From the NCBI RefSeq assembly GCF_004342985.1, contig NZ_SMBO01000001.1, positions 1,550,001-1,614,000 on the forward strand: DNA of 64,000 nucleotides, written 5' to 3'. Below, one piece after another: positions 18,746-27,856 of the stretch. This DNA comes from Novosphingobium sp. PhB57 (GTDB lineage Bacteria; Pseudomonadota; Alphaproteobacteria; Sphingomonadales; Sphingomonadaceae). Position numbers and translations under genes: made by a program. The notes below the pieces were generated by a model. The model was not told the origin of the DNA. It made no database searches and saw nothing but the letters and a program-made list of their open reading frames with translations. The number at the start of each line of letters is the position of its first letter. Position 1 is the stretch's first letter.

Positions 18746-21115
18746 ATGTCAACTGCAATCGCGCCAAGCCCGATCGGCGGCGCGCCGGCGCATTATCGCG
18801 GACCGGCGCTGTCGCGGGATGCTTCATCACCATCCGAACAACAAGTCGGGCCACGCGACCTTCTTCGCGTCATCTACCGTCACCGAACGATGATGGCGCT
18901 GGTCGTGGGGGTCATCACCCTGGGTGTGCTGGTGCAGCAGTTGCTCTCCCCCACCCAGTACCGGGCCTCCTCGACCGTGCAGGTCGAGCTGATCGACGAG
19001 GTCGGCACCAACCAGGCGGACGTGAACTCCCGCAATGCCGAGCGCGTGGCCAATGCCGTGCGCCTGCATCGCTCGCGCTCCGCGGCCGAGCAGGTCGTCA
19101 ACGACCTTCACCTCACCCGCGACAACGACTTCCTCAAGGAACTCGGCAAGGTTCCGGCCGACCGCCGGGCGCTGCAGCAGGCGGCGACCAACAAGGTCCT
19201 GTCGATGGTGACGATCAATTCCGAGGCCGGTTCCGACCTTGTCGAGATCGCCGTCACCGCCCGTTCGCCGGTCGTCGCCGCCGAAATCGCCAACCAGATC
19301 CCGATCTCGGTCCGCTCGCTGCGCACGATGAAGACCAACGAGCGCCGCTCCGAGCTGCTGGCCTCGCTGGAGCAGGAACAGCAGTCGCGCGCCACCGAAG
19401 CCGAGGAGACCGCCCAGCGCGTCGCCGACTTCCGCGGCCAGCACCAGATGCTGACCGGCGCCGGCGGTGAAGAGGACCTGGCCCAGATCAACCGCATCGC
19501 CGTGCAGAGCGCATCGGCCATGGCCGCGCGTGACGCTGCCGCCGCCCGCAGCGCCGGCATCGCCCGCGCCAGCCGGATGCAGAGCACCGCGCTCGCCAGT
19601 TCCGGCGTGCTCGACCAGCTCGAACGCACCCGCGGCGAACTCATCGCCGAAACCTCGAAGCTCTCCACCAGCCTCGGGCCGAACCACCCCGACGTGAAGC
19701 GCCTGAATTCCCAGCTTGCCACCGTCAACGAGGGCATCACCAAGGAACAGGCCCGCGTCCAGGGCGCCGCCCAGGCCGACGCTTCGGCCAAGGCCTCGCA
19801 GATGACCGAGATCGCCCGCAGCGAAGCCGCCGGCGACAGCGCCCAGGCCAACCGCCTGGAAGGCATCGTCGCCGGGCTCAGCTCGACCGCCTATCGCAAC
19901 ACCGCCAATGCCGTGCAGCTCGACAAGCTGGTGCGCGAATCGACCTTGGCCGACGATGCCTACAAGGCCATCGCCGGCCGCGTGGAGCAGGTTCGCGCGC
20001 AGATGCAGATGGAGGGCGTGTCCTCCTCGGTCGTCTCGCCCGCCGTGCCGGACTACGACCCGGTCGCCCCGGCGCCGGTCAAGATGGCCATCACCGCCCT
20101 GCTGGGATCGAGCGTCCTGGCCTTCCTGATCGCCTTCGCCCGCGACTTCCTGGACGACCGCCTGCGCACCACCGCGCAGATCCGCCGCCTCTTCGGGCTG
20201 CCGACCCTGGGCATGCTGCCGCTGCTGAACAACAGCCTGTCGGAAGACCCCAAGGACAGCCCGGTCATCAAGGAGCCGCAATCGCTCTTCGCCGAAGTCG
20301 CCCGCTCGACTTATACCGAAGTGCGGGCACTGGACCGGCGGCCCGCCGCCGCGCGCGGGAATTCGCAAGTGGTGCTGGTCACCTCGCCGCTGCCCGGCGA
20401 CGGCAAGTCCACCGTCTCGCTGACGCTCGCCGCCGCCGGCATCGCCATGGGCGACCGCACGGTGATCCTCGACCTCGACTTGCGCAAGCGCGGCGCGCTC
20501 CAGCGCCTCCAGAACGAGATGCACATGCCCGACCTCGTGGACATCGTCTGCGGCCGGGCCGATCTCGACAGCCTGGTGGGCCCGCGCTCGGCCCATCCCT
20601 ATGACGGTTCGCCCAATGCCGGCACGATCGTCACCGGGCCCGACGGCAGCCAGATCATCGAGCCGGAAGGCGCGAACCAGATCGTGCTGCTCAGCGCCAA
20701 GGATCCGGTGGCCGAACCCGCGCTGCTGCTCTCGTCCAATCGCCTGAAGACCCTGCTCGAACAGCTGCGGGAGCGCTTCGAACTGGTCATCATCAACGCC
20801 CCGGCAGCCCTTGCCGTGCGCGATGCCCGGGCCATGTGCCACTTCGCGGACCAGACCGTGCTGGTCGCCCGCTGGGGCCACACCACCGGGGACCAGATGC
20901 GCGCCGCCCTGGAAATGCTGGACGACAGCGTCAGCGGCGTGATCTTCGACCAGGTCGACTACGTCGAGCACGCCCGTCGCCGCTATGGCGACTCGGTCCA
21001 GTACTACGCAGACTCGGCCAGCTACTACTCGTCGCCGGTCCCGGCCCGCGACGAATGGGCCGCCAAGATCCGTCGCTTGTTCCGGGGCCACTCCTGGCGC
21101 CCCGTGGAAGCGTGA
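18746..21115 (+). CDS. Polysaccharide co-polymerase with tyrosine autokinase (Wzz-Wzc/BY-kinase)
   Basis: 789 residues from ATG 18746, chosen because GGAGGGG lies 6 bases upstream. Residues about 35-70 hold DLLRVIYRHRTMMALVVGVI, the first transmembrane helix of a Wzz domain; a long coiled-coil periplasmic region and a second helix near residue 455 follow. The cytoplasmic kinase has Walker A at residues 547-556 (SPLPGDGKST, Lys554) and Walker A' VILDLDLR (573-580). The C-terminus carries a tyrosine cluster (YGDSVQYYADSASYY) for autophosphorylation. It controls polymer length and export with the Wza-like protein. Its stop overlaps the next start by 4 bases. Confidence 0.93.
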   Translation: MSTAIAPSPIGGAPAHYRGPALSRDASSPSEQQVGPRDLLRVIYRHRTMMALVVGVITLGVLVQQLLSPTQYRASSTVQVELIDEVGTNQADVNSRNAERVANAVRLHRSRSAAEQVVNDLHLTRDNDFLKELGKVPADRRALQQAATNKVLSMVTINSEAGSDLVEIAVTARSPVVAAEIANQIPISVRSLRTMKTNERRSELLASLEQEQQSRATEAEETAQRVADFRGQHQMLTGAGGEEDLAQINRIAVQSASAMAARDAAAARSAGIARASRMQSTALASSGVLDQLERTRGELIAETSKLSTSLGPNHPDVKRLNSQLATVNEGITKEQARVQGAAQADASAKASQMTEIARSEAAGDSAQANRLEGIVAGLSSTAYRNTANAVQLDKLVRESTLADDAYKAIAGRVEQVRAQMQMEGVSSSVVSPAVPDYDPVAPAPVKMAITALLGSSVLAFLIAFARDFLDDRLRTTAQIRRLFGLPTLGMLPLLNNSLSEDPKDSPVIKEPQSLFAEVARSTYTEVRALDRRPAAARGNSQVVLVTSPLPGDGKSTVSLTLAAAGIAMGDRTVILDLDLRKRGALQRLQNEMHMPDLVDIVCGRADLDSLVGPRSAHPYDGSPNAGTIVTGPDGSQIIEPEGANQIVLLSAKDPVAEPALLLSSNRLKTLLEQLRERFELVIINAPAALAVRDARAMCHFADQTVLVARWGHTTGDQMRAALEMLDDSVSGVIFDQVDYVEHARRRYGDSVQYYADSASYYSSPVPARDEWAAKIRRLFRGHSWRPVEA

Positions 21116-21699
21116 GCAGGAGCGCGCGAGTGGCCTTCGCTTCCCTTCGATTGCTCGCCTCGCTGCTCCTGCTCACCCTTCTGCCGCTGCTCCTGCTGTT
21201 GGGGCTCGGCGTCCTGCTCTCGATGGGTCGCCCGGTGCTGTTCCGACAGCGCCGGGCGGGCCGCGAGGGGCGGGATTTCACCCTGCTCAAGCTGCGCTCC
21301 ATGCGCGAGGCGACGGGGCCGGATGGGCAGCCGCTGCCGGACGAAGCCCGCGTCACCGCCTTCGGCCGCTTCCTGCGCCGCAGCCGGCTGGACGAACTGC
21401 CGGGCCTGTGGAACGTCGCTGCCGGGGACATGACTTTCGTCGGCCCGCGCCCGCTGCTGCCCGAGACCATCGCCGGTCTCGGACCACGCGGCGCGGCGCG
21501 GGGTCGGGTCCGGCCGGGGCTGACCGGCTGGTCGCAAGTCAACGGCAATACCCTGCTCTCGCTCGACGAGAAGATCGCGCTGGACTTGTGGTACGTGGAC
21601 AATGCCTCGCCGCTGCTGGACTTGCGGATCGTGGCGCTGACCCTCTGGGTCATGGTCGGCGGCGAACGCCGTTCGCAGGCGGTGGTTCTCGCGGATTGA
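21112..21699 (+). CDS. Initiating phosphoglycosyl transferase, minimal PglC-like form
   Basis: 195 residues from GTG 21112, overlapping the kinase stop (GTGA). One hydrophobic segment (LLASLLLLTLLPLLLLLGLG) is followed by PVLFRQRRAGREGRDFTLLK, the catalytic Asp94-Glu95 in SRLDELPGLWNV, and GDMTFVGPRPLLPE, all hallmarks of monotopic PGTs. It would transfer a sugar-phosphate to undecaprenyl phosphate and start repeat-unit synthesis. It is the minimal catalytic domain, without the extra transmembrane helices of WbaP. The usual basic KRLFD start of the membrane helix is replaced by RVAFASLRLL. The sugar specificity is unknown. Confidence 0.88.
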   Translation: MSRSARVAFASLRLLASLLLLTLLPLLLLLGLGVLLSMGRPVLFRQRRAGREGRDFTLLKLRSMREATGPDGQPLPDEARVTAFGRFLRRSRLDELPGLWNVAAGDMTFVGPRPLLPETIAGLGPRGAARGRVRPGLTGWSQVNGNTLLSLDEKIALDLWYVDNASPLLDLRIVALTLWVMVGGERRSQAVVLAD

Positions 21700-21778
21700 G
21701 GGAGCGCGCGGCGCCGCGGGCGCCTGCTCTTCCTGCGCGTGACTCTTCTGAAAACCCGGAACCAGATCAGGCGCCCGA

Positions 21779-22444
21779 TCAGGCCAGCCTCAGTTCGTCC
21801 AGCGAAACCACCACATGGTGCGCCGCATGGCCGGGCGTCGGCGCGGTGCAGGCGTGGATGCGCCGCTCGCGCAGGATCTGCACGGTCGTCCACCCTCGGG
21901 CGCGGGGCGTCACGAAGTCCTTGGCGGCATTGTCGGCAATATAGACGTGGTCCGCCGCAGGACGGCCGGACCATTGCTCGACCATCTCGTACGCCATGGC
22001 ATGGGGCTTGCCGCAGCCTTCGGGCAGCAGGCCGGTGAGGATCACTTTGCCGATCCGGTCGTGGAGGCCCAGCGCCGCCACTTTGTTGCCCTGGGTCTGC
22101 GCCGGGCCGTCCGTGATGATCGCGCTGGCCCGCGCGCCAAGCCGGTCGAGCAGGCGTCCGGCGTCTTCGGCCAGCGCGATCTCGGGCGCGTGGCCACGGT
22201 AGAGCGCCACCAGCGGCGCGACCTCGATCGCGGCAAGCCCCATGGCCGCCAGCGCCGCGTCGAACACGGTGCCGCGGTGCCCTTCGTCCAGCAGCCGCGC
22301 GCAGTGCTCGGCATAGCCGGTCAGGCCGTGGCTCTCCTCCAGGTGGCGCCCCACGGCCGCAAAGCCGCTGCGTGCGAAGTCCCGTTCGAGATAGAGCGTG
22401 TCGTCGAGATCCAGCACCACGACCGGATGCGGGATATCAACCAC
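21779..22444 (-). CDS. HAD-superfamily hydrolase
   Basis: A 221-residue HAD phosphatase. Motif I is VVLDLDDTLY (nucleophile Asp), motif II is the SAIITDGPAQTQ region, Lys in GCGKPHAMAYEM is motif III, and DHVYIADNAAKDF is motif IV. It overlaps the ATP-grasp gene by 8 bases and is last in a GT/ATP-grasp/HAD operon. In such loci HAD enzymes commonly dephosphorylate a sugar or a small-molecule intermediate. The tight coupling suggests it acts with the ATP-grasp enzyme, perhaps on the same decoration. The substrate cannot be deduced from sequence. Confidence 0.85.
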   Translation of the reverse strand: MVDIPHPVVVLDLDDTLYLERDFARSGFAAVGRHLEESHGLTGYAEHCARLLDEGHRGTVFDAALAAMGLAAIEVAPLVALYRGHAPEIALAEDAGRLLDRLGARASAIITDGPAQTQGNKVAALGLHDRIGKVILTGLLPEGCGKPHAMAYEMVEQWSGRPAADHVYIADNAAKDFVTPRARGWTTVQILRERRIHACTAPTPGHAAHHVVVSLDELRLA

Positions 22445-23480
22445 GGAACACGGCGCTGTCGTAGCGCACCATGGTCACGCCCTCGCGCCAGTGCTCGCTG
22501 GCGCATTCGGGCAGACCGGAGACGCGGGCGAGCAGGCTTTCGGCAAAGCGGCCCCCGGCCTGGTCGGCCAGGGGATAGCCGCCGCCGAAGCGGGCGTTGA
22601 TCTCGAAGACGCGGGGACCGCGATCGGGATCGTCGATGAGCTGGAAGCAGAGCACGCCCTCGGCGCCCGGCCTGCTCGGAGCCGGGGCAGCGAGATCTCC
22701 GGCGTTCGGGCCACGCGCATTCAGGCCACGCGCATTGAGGGCAGCGGCGATGTCTGCGGCGATGGCGATCATGCGCGGATCGCGCACGGTGCGCCCCTTC
22801 TCCACTTCGCCGGCCCGGGTCGAGATGCGCAAGTGCGGGATCGCCGATCGCATCCGCCCGCGCGCATCGAGGTACATGTTGATCGTGTATTCCGGGCCGC
22901 GCAGCAGTTCCTGCACCAGCATCGGCTCGGGATAGTCCGCGCGGATGTCGGCCGCCGCGTGCAGCACGCCGATGCCGCGGCTGGCACTGCCGCCCACGGG
23001 CTTGGCGAAAAGCGGGAAGGCCCAGCCCGAGGGATCGGCGCGCACATCCTCGATCCGCGCGGTGCGCGGCACGGGCACGCCCGCCTCTGCCAGCACGGCG
23101 ATCGTGCGTTCCTTGTCGCGCACGACGTCGATCACTTCGGGCGCGCTGACGTGGACCAGGGTGCCCACTTGCGCGAAGCGGTCCCGCGCCCGCGAGAGCA
23201 GGTCCAGCTCGGTATCGATGGTCGGCACCAGCAAGGCGATCTTCTCGCGCGCGCAGTGCTCCAGCAGGCGTTCGACATAGTCGGGCGCCGTGCAGCGCGG
23301 CACCGCGAAGGCCACTTCCGCCTCCAGGCAGGCGGCGCTCAGTTCGGGCTGCAGGTCGCAGGCGTGGACTTCCGCGCGCAGGCCCAGTTTCTCGGCCGCG
23401 CGGCGGAAGCACCGCGTCAGTTCCACCCGGCGCCCGGCCGACGTGAAGAGTATCCGTACCACCCTGTTTCCCCCGTTCAT
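22437..23480 (-). CDS. ATP-grasp ligase of the polysaccharide locus
   Basis: A 347-residue ATP-grasp enzyme related to carbamoyl-phosphate-synthase-like ligases. It has an N-terminal Rossmann-like domain (RILFTSAGRRVELTRCF), the ATP-binding loop FPLFAKPVGGSASRGIGVL, and VQELLRGPEYTINMYLDARG. The metal site is GVLCFQLIDD with VFEINARFGGGYPL. ATP-grasp enzymes join a carboxylate to an amine or thiol through an acyl-phosphate, so it may attach an amino acid or other acid to a polysaccharide building block. A local duplication (LNARGLNARGPNAG) lies in a loop. It overlaps the HAD gene by 8 bases and follows the GT4 gene by 28. Confidence 0.82.
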   Translation of the reverse strand: MNGGNRVVRILFTSAGRRVELTRCFRRAAEKLGLRAEVHACDLQPELSAACLEAEVAFAVPRCTAPDYVERLLEHCAREKIALLVPTIDTELDLLSRARDRFAQVGTLVHVSAPEVIDVVRDKERTIAVLAEAGVPVPRTARIEDVRADPSGWAFPLFAKPVGGSASRGIGVLHAAADIRADYPEPMLVQELLRGPEYTINMYLDARGRMRSAIPHLRISTRAGEVEKGRTVRDPRMIAIAADIAAALNARGLNARGPNAGDLAAPAPSRPGAEGVLCFQLIDDPDRGPRVFEINARFGGGYPLADQAGGRFAESLLARVSGLPECASEHWREGVTMVRYDSAVFRG

Positions 23481-23508
23481 GCCTTAGGCCCCATGGCTCC
23501 GGCGCCCC

Positions 23509-24642
23509 TCAACCTTCCGCCCCGGCCCTGCGCCCGGCCGGACCGGACACCGTGACCGACCGCGCACCACGATGCCGCGGCGAGACGACTTGCGCCAGGA
23601 CCTGGTCCCATTGCTGGAGTATCCGCGCCGGTTGGAACCGCGCCATGGCCTCTGCGGCCTCGGCGCCCATGCGGCTGCGCGCCAGGGGATCCGCGATCAG
23701 GCCCGCCATCGCCTGCGACAGCGCGGCCGTGTCTTCGCTTGCGACCAGCAGCCCGCTGCGGCCATGCTCCACCATGTCGGCCGGGCCGAAGTCGCAGTCG
23801 GCAGCGATCGCGGGCAGTCCCGCGGCCATGGCCTCGCCCAGCACATTGGGAAAGCCTTCGTAGCGGGAGGACAGGACGAAGATCCCGGCCTCCTCCACCC
23901 AGGCGCGCGGCCGGGGGCTGAGCCCGCGCAGCAGGACCCGGCCCTCCAGGCCGAGAGCGCTCACTTGCGCCTCCAGCGCGGCGCGTTCCGGGCCTTCGCC
24001 CCAGATGTCGAGCCGCCAGTCCGGCCAGAGCGGCGCCACGGCGGCGAAAGCCTGCACCAGCAGGTCGAAACCCTTCTGGTGCGTCAGCCGGCCGACCGCG
24101 CAAAGGCGCTTCACCTCGCCCTCGGCCCGCATCACGTCAGGCGCGGGCACCGGGTTGGCGATCGTCACCAGCTTGGCCAGCACGGCGGCGGGAAAACAGC
24201 GCCTTACTGCCGCCGTCTGGCAGACGATGGCGTCGGCGCGGCGATAGAGCAGGCGCAGCAGCAGGTTCCACAAGGGATGCGTGCCCTGCCGCTCGGGATT
24301 GTTGCGCTCGGCACAGACGAGGCGCGTGGGCGTGCCGAGCGTGGCCAGCGCGGCGATCAGGTTGTTCTTGGTCAGGAACGAGACGAACACTTGCGGCTGC
24401 CGCGCCTGCAACACCCGCCGCAGCGCCGCGACCCGCCCCGCCATGCCGGCAAAGCCGCTGCCCCCGCCGAGCCGGTGCAGCGTGACCGGCTGCGGCAGGC
24501 GGTGGAACACGGGATCCTCCGGCCTGTCGAAGGCGATCACGTCCACCGTATGTCCCGCCGCGCACCAATGGTGCGCGAGCTGGGCGATCACCTGCTCCGC
24601 CCCGCCGGCGCCAAGGCCGGAGGCGAGGATCGCGATGCGCAT
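23509..24642 (-). CDS. Glycosyltransferase family 4
   Basis: 377 residues from ATG 24642, which places MRIAILASGLGAGGAEQVIA, the usual GT4 N-terminus, at the start; a longer in-frame opening is unlikely. It has VFVSFLTKNNLIAALATLG with VCAERNNPERQGTHPLW in the acceptor domain. The donor domain has CAVGRLTHQKGFDLLVQAFA and the catalytic SSRYEGFPNVLGEAMAAGLP. It is first in the minus-strand operon with the ATP-grasp and HAD genes. It probably adds one sugar to the lipid-linked repeat unit; the linkage is unknown. The C-terminal 20 residues are Gly/Arg/Ala-rich and probably flexible. Confidence 0.9.
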   Translation of the reverse strand: MRIAILASGLGAGGAEQVIAQLAHHWCAAGHTVDVIAFDRPEDPVFHRLPQPVTLHRLGGGSGFAGMAGRVAALRRVLQARQPQVFVSFLTKNNLIAALATLGTPTRLVCAERNNPERQGTHPLWNLLLRLLYRRADAIVCQTAAVRRCFPAAVLAKLVTIANPVPAPDVMRAEGEVKRLCAVGRLTHQKGFDLLVQAFAAVAPLWPDWRLDIWGEGPERAALEAQVSALGLEGRVLLRGLSPRPRAWVEEAGIFVLSSRYEGFPNVLGEAMAAGLPAIAADCDFGPADMVEHGRSGLLVASEDTAALSQAMAGLIADPLARSRMGAEAAEAMARFQPARILQQWDQVLAQVVSPRHRGARSVTVSGPAGRRAGAEG

Positions 24643-25024
24643 CGTGCTGGTTGGAAGTACCAAGGCCCCCTCTTCCGCCTGCGTGAAAACCTGCCTGCGT
24701 GAAAACCGCTTCGTCAATTGCCCCAGAACCTAGCGAAAGCCTGCCGCGCAGGCAGGCGTTCATGCGGTCTAACCCTTTATTGGAGCGGGCGATTTGGGAG
24801 CAATGCGGGAGGGCGACCCGGCAGGATCGGGACCATGATGGACCGGGCGCCCGCCGAAACATCACGATGAGCCTCCGGCAGGCCCCGGCACCCCCACCCG
24901 GCGGTCCGCCGTCATCCTGAGTGGGTACGCCCTAATCGCGCTCACGGTCGCTGGCGGCATCGGCCACACTCCCGTGTCAGGGGTGAGGCCAGGCTGCTGG
25001 CGCCGCAGGCAACAGGGGATCCCG
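24643..25024. other. Divergent promoter region, no gene seen
   Basis: This 382-base interval separates the minus-strand GT4 operon from the plus-strand GT39 gene. Frames within it lack coding character. It should contain the promoters of both transcripts, but no specific element was recognised. Confidence 0.45.
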
Positions 25025-26797
25025 ATGATGGAACGCGACAGGCCGCAGAACGCGGGGCAAGCCGCGGGGCAGGGTTTGGGCCAGAACGCAGGCCAGAACG
25101 TGGGTCAGGCCGCAGGTCAGGGCCGGGACTATGCCGCGCCGCAATCCGCGCCGGACCTCGGCGCCGAACCCGCGGGACTGTCGGCCGCCTTGCCGCAAGG
25201 CCTGAGCGACGGCCCGGGCAATACCGCGCGAACCGCCCCCAGCCCGGCCATCGTCGCCGCGCTCGGCCTGCTGGCCGTGCTGTTCCTGGGGCTGGCCGGA
25301 CGGATCCTGGCCTTCCCGATCGGACGGGACGAGAACCTGTTCATCACCGTCTCCCGCCTCTGGGGCACCGGCGATATCTACCGCGATTTCGGCTATAACC
25401 ACTTGCCTTACCTGCCCTATATCCTGGGCGGGTTCTACTGGCTGACCGGCACCGGGCACGTCCTGCTGCTGGGCCGCATGCTGATCGTGGCCGCCTGGGC
25501 CATGGCGATCGGGGCGCTCTGGCTGATCGCCCGCCGTCAGCGAACCGGCTTTCCGGCCTTCTTCACCGCCGCCATGCTGCTGATGGGCAATGTCCTCCTG
25601 ATCGGCCCCCCGGGCATGATGGTGAGCAACAACTTCCTGCCCATTCCCTTCGCGCTCATGGCGATCCACTTCCTGCTCTGCGGGCTGGACCGCGAGCGGC
25701 CCTCCTGGATGTGCTGCTTCGTGGCGGGCGTGCTGGTCTCGGTGGCGGTGGGGCTCAAGGCCAACTACATCTTCATCGCACCGTTCCTGGCCGTGACCAC
25801 GCTGCTGGCGCCGCTGGCCCATCCGCTGCGCCAGCGCCTGACCTGCGGCACCGTGCCGCTGGCGCTGGGCGGGCTGACCGGCGGCATCCCCGCGCTGATC
25901 GCCATCGCCTCCGACCCCGACGCCTTCTTCGCGCATACGATCCGCTACTTCACCCAGCTCCAGCCGGTCTACTGGATGCACTCCACCGAGCCCAAAGTGA
26001 TCGGCGTGGCCCAGAAGATCCTGCTGGCGGAAGACATCTGGACCTCGAACGCCACGCTCCTCGCCCTCGTCGGCGCGGTGGCCCTGGTCGCCCTCCCCCT
26101 GCGGCGGCGCGGCTGGCGGGACGGGGTCCTGGCGGTCTGGTCCTGGCCGGTGGTGCTGGCCGCGGTGCTGGCGCTGATGGGCGTGGTCGTGGCCTTCGTG
26201 CCCAGCCCGTCCTTCCCGCAATATTTCGCGCCGCCGATCCCCTTCCTGATCCTGCTGGTGGTGCTGCTGCGCGCCCGCACGCTCAGCGAAAACCGGCTGG
26301 CGGCGGACGCCGTGCTGCTCTCGCTCGCTTTCGTGGCGCTGCTCTGCGCGGGGTCCAGGCTTGGGCCGGGCCTGATCTCCCTCGCCCGGCCGACGTCGTG
26401 GGAAGGCGTGAAGATCCACCGCGAGATGCGCGCTCTCGCCCGCAGCGCCGGGGCCTCCTCGGGCGACAGCGTGGCCACGCTCTCTCCGGTGCTGGCGCTG
26501 GAGGGCGGCTTCTCGCTGCCGGGCGAGTTCGCCGCCGGCCAGTTCGTCTACCGCGTGGCGGACTACATGCCGCCGCAGGACCGCACTTACTGGACGACAA
26601 CCTCACCCACCCGGCTGGTGTCCTGGCTCGATGCCAATCACCCCTCGGCCATCCTGATCGGCGGGGAAGAGCCGCTGGAGCAGGCTTTCGCGGACTATGC
26701 GCGCAGCCACGGCTACCTGGAATTCGCCAGCCGCCGCAACGGTACCGGCCCGGTGCTCTACCGCCGCCCGCTGGACCCGGACGAGGCTTCGCAGTGA
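25025..26797 (+). CDS. GT39/ArnT-like integral-membrane glycosyltransferase
   Basis: 590 residues from ATG 25025, which has an AGGGGAT ribosome site just upstream. Residues 1-70 are a hydrophilic tail with repeats of NAGQ/NVGQ/AAGQ type. A multi-spanning membrane protein follows, with about ten to twelve helices. The first periplasmic loop holds FPIGRDENLFITVSRLWGTG then YRDFGYNHLPYLPYILGGFY, the acidic catalytic loop and aromatic motif of GT39/PMT_2 enzymes that use lipid-linked sugar donors. A periplasmic C-terminal domain lies after residue about 460. It likely decorates the polymer or its carrier outside the cytoplasm. It is a single-gene unit in front of the CDP-sugar operon. Confidence 0.82.
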   Translation: MMERDRPQNAGQAAGQGLGQNAGQNVGQAAGQGRDYAAPQSAPDLGAEPAGLSAALPQGLSDGPGNTARTAPSPAIVAALGLLAVLFLGLAGRILAFPIGRDENLFITVSRLWGTGDIYRDFGYNHLPYLPYILGGFYWLTGTGHVLLLGRMLIVAAWAMAIGALWLIARRQRTGFPAFFTAAMLLMGNVLLIGPPGMMVSNNFLPIPFALMAIHFLLCGLDRERPSWMCCFVAGVLVSVAVGLKANYIFIAPFLAVTTLLAPLAHPLRQRLTCGTVPLALGGLTGGIPALIAIASDPDAFFAHTIRYFTQLQPVYWMHSTEPKVIGVAQKILLAEDIWTSNATLLALVGAVALVALPLRRRGWRDGVLAVWSWPVVLAAVLALMGVVVAFVPSPSFPQYFAPPIPFLILLVVLLRARTLSENRLAADAVLLSLAFVALLCAGSRLGPGLISLARPTSWEGVKIHREMRALARSAGASSGDSVATLSPVLALEGGFSLPGEFAAGQFVYRVADYMPPQDRTYWTTTSPTRLVSWLDANHPSAILIGGEEPLEQAFADYARSHGYLEFASRRNGTGPVLYRRPLDPDEASQ

Positions 26798-27019
26798 TCG
26801 CGCGGAAACCCGGCGCAGAAGGCGTGGCCGATCCCTCGGCGGAGCCTACCCGAATGGTTCCTTCGGCCATTTGCAGAGCACGGGTTAACCCTTTGGCACC
26901 CCTGCTGGCTAAAGCTGCCTAACCCCGATGAACACTTCTCCGCCGGACCGCTCTGCCCTTAACCTTCCCTCATCGACCGGAGAAATTCTCCAGAAAATTC
27001 CGACACCGGAGGTGCGGTT

Positions 27020-27856
27020 ATGAAAGTCGTCCTGCTCGCCGGGGGCCTTGGGTCCCGCCTTGCCGAAGAAACGGTCCGCGTCCCCAAACCCATGGTGGAA
27101 GTGGCGGGCCGCCCGATCATGCTTCACGTCATGGATATCTACGACCGCTGGGGCCACAACGACTTCATCGTCGCCTGCGGTTACAAGGCCATGGCGATCA
27201 AGAGCTTCTTCCAGGACCTCCACCTCATGTCGAACGACTTCACGGTCGGCATCGGCAATGGCGAGATGGCCCTGCGCCCCACTTCCAAGGTCGACTGGCG
27301 CGTTTCGGTGGTGGACACCGGCCTGGCCACGATGACCGGCGGACGCCTGAAGCGCCTGCGCTCCTGGCTCGACGACGAGACCTTCATGGTCACCTATTCG
27401 GACGGCGTCGGCAATGTCGACCTGGACGCGCTGCTGGCGTTCCACCGCTCGCACGGCAAGCTCGCCACCGTCACCGCGGTCCAGCCGCCCGCCCGCTTCG
27501 GCAACCTGGAGCTGGGTGAGTGCGACGGCAACGGCGGCCAGGTGGTCGAATTCACCGAGAAGGTCGTCAAGTACGAGACCTGGATCAACGGCGGCTTCTT
27601 CGTCTTCGAACCGGGCGTGCTGGACTATCTCAGCGGCGACGAGGAACCCCTGGAGCAGGCGCCGCTGACGCGCCTGGCCCATGACGGGCAGCTCATGGCC
27701 TACAAGCACAAGGGCTTCTGGCACCCGATGGACACCGTGCGCGACCGCGACACGCTGGACAAGCTGGGTACCTCGGCGATGCCGCCCTGGATGGATTTCG
27801 AGAACGGCCAGCCGGTGCTCAGCACCGACCTGCCCGCGAAGTTGCAACATGCCTGA
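27020..27856 (+). CDS. rfbF: Glucose-1-phosphate cytidylyltransferase
   Basis: A 278-residue nucleotidyltransferase that makes CDP-glucose from CTP and glucose-1-phosphate, the first step of CDP-deoxysugar synthesis. It has MKVVLLAGGLGSRLAEETVR, PKPMVEVAGRPIMLHVMDIY, the catalytic-metal loop TYSDGVGNVDLDALLAFH and EKVVKYETWINGGFFVFEPG, all diagnostic of RfbF rather than dTDP-glucose enzymes. The C-terminus ends WHPMDTVRDRDTLDKL, then a short extension. A strong GGAGG ribosome site lies upstream. It overlaps the dehydratase gene by 8 bases at its 3' end and opens a six-gene plus-strand operon. Confidence 0.95.
   Translation: MKVVLLAGGLGSRLAEETVRVPKPMVEVAGRPIMLHVMDIYDRWGHNDFIVACGYKAMAIKSFFQDLHLMSNDFTVGIGNGEMALRPTSKVDWRVSVVDTGLATMTGGRLKRLRSWLDDETFMVTYSDGVGNVDLDALLAFHRSHGKLATVTAVQPPARFGNLELGECDGNGGQVVEFTEKVVKYETWINGGFFVFEPGVLDYLSGDEEPLEQAPLTRLAHDGQLMAYKHKGFWHPMDTVRDRDTLDKLGTSAMPPWMDFENGQPVLSTDLPAKLQHA

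Noticed and set aside
18827-21091. 754-codon frame opposite the tyrosine-kinase gene
   Set aside because: Shadow of a gene with intact Walker motifs; translation is Gly/Ala/Asp-rich without motifs.
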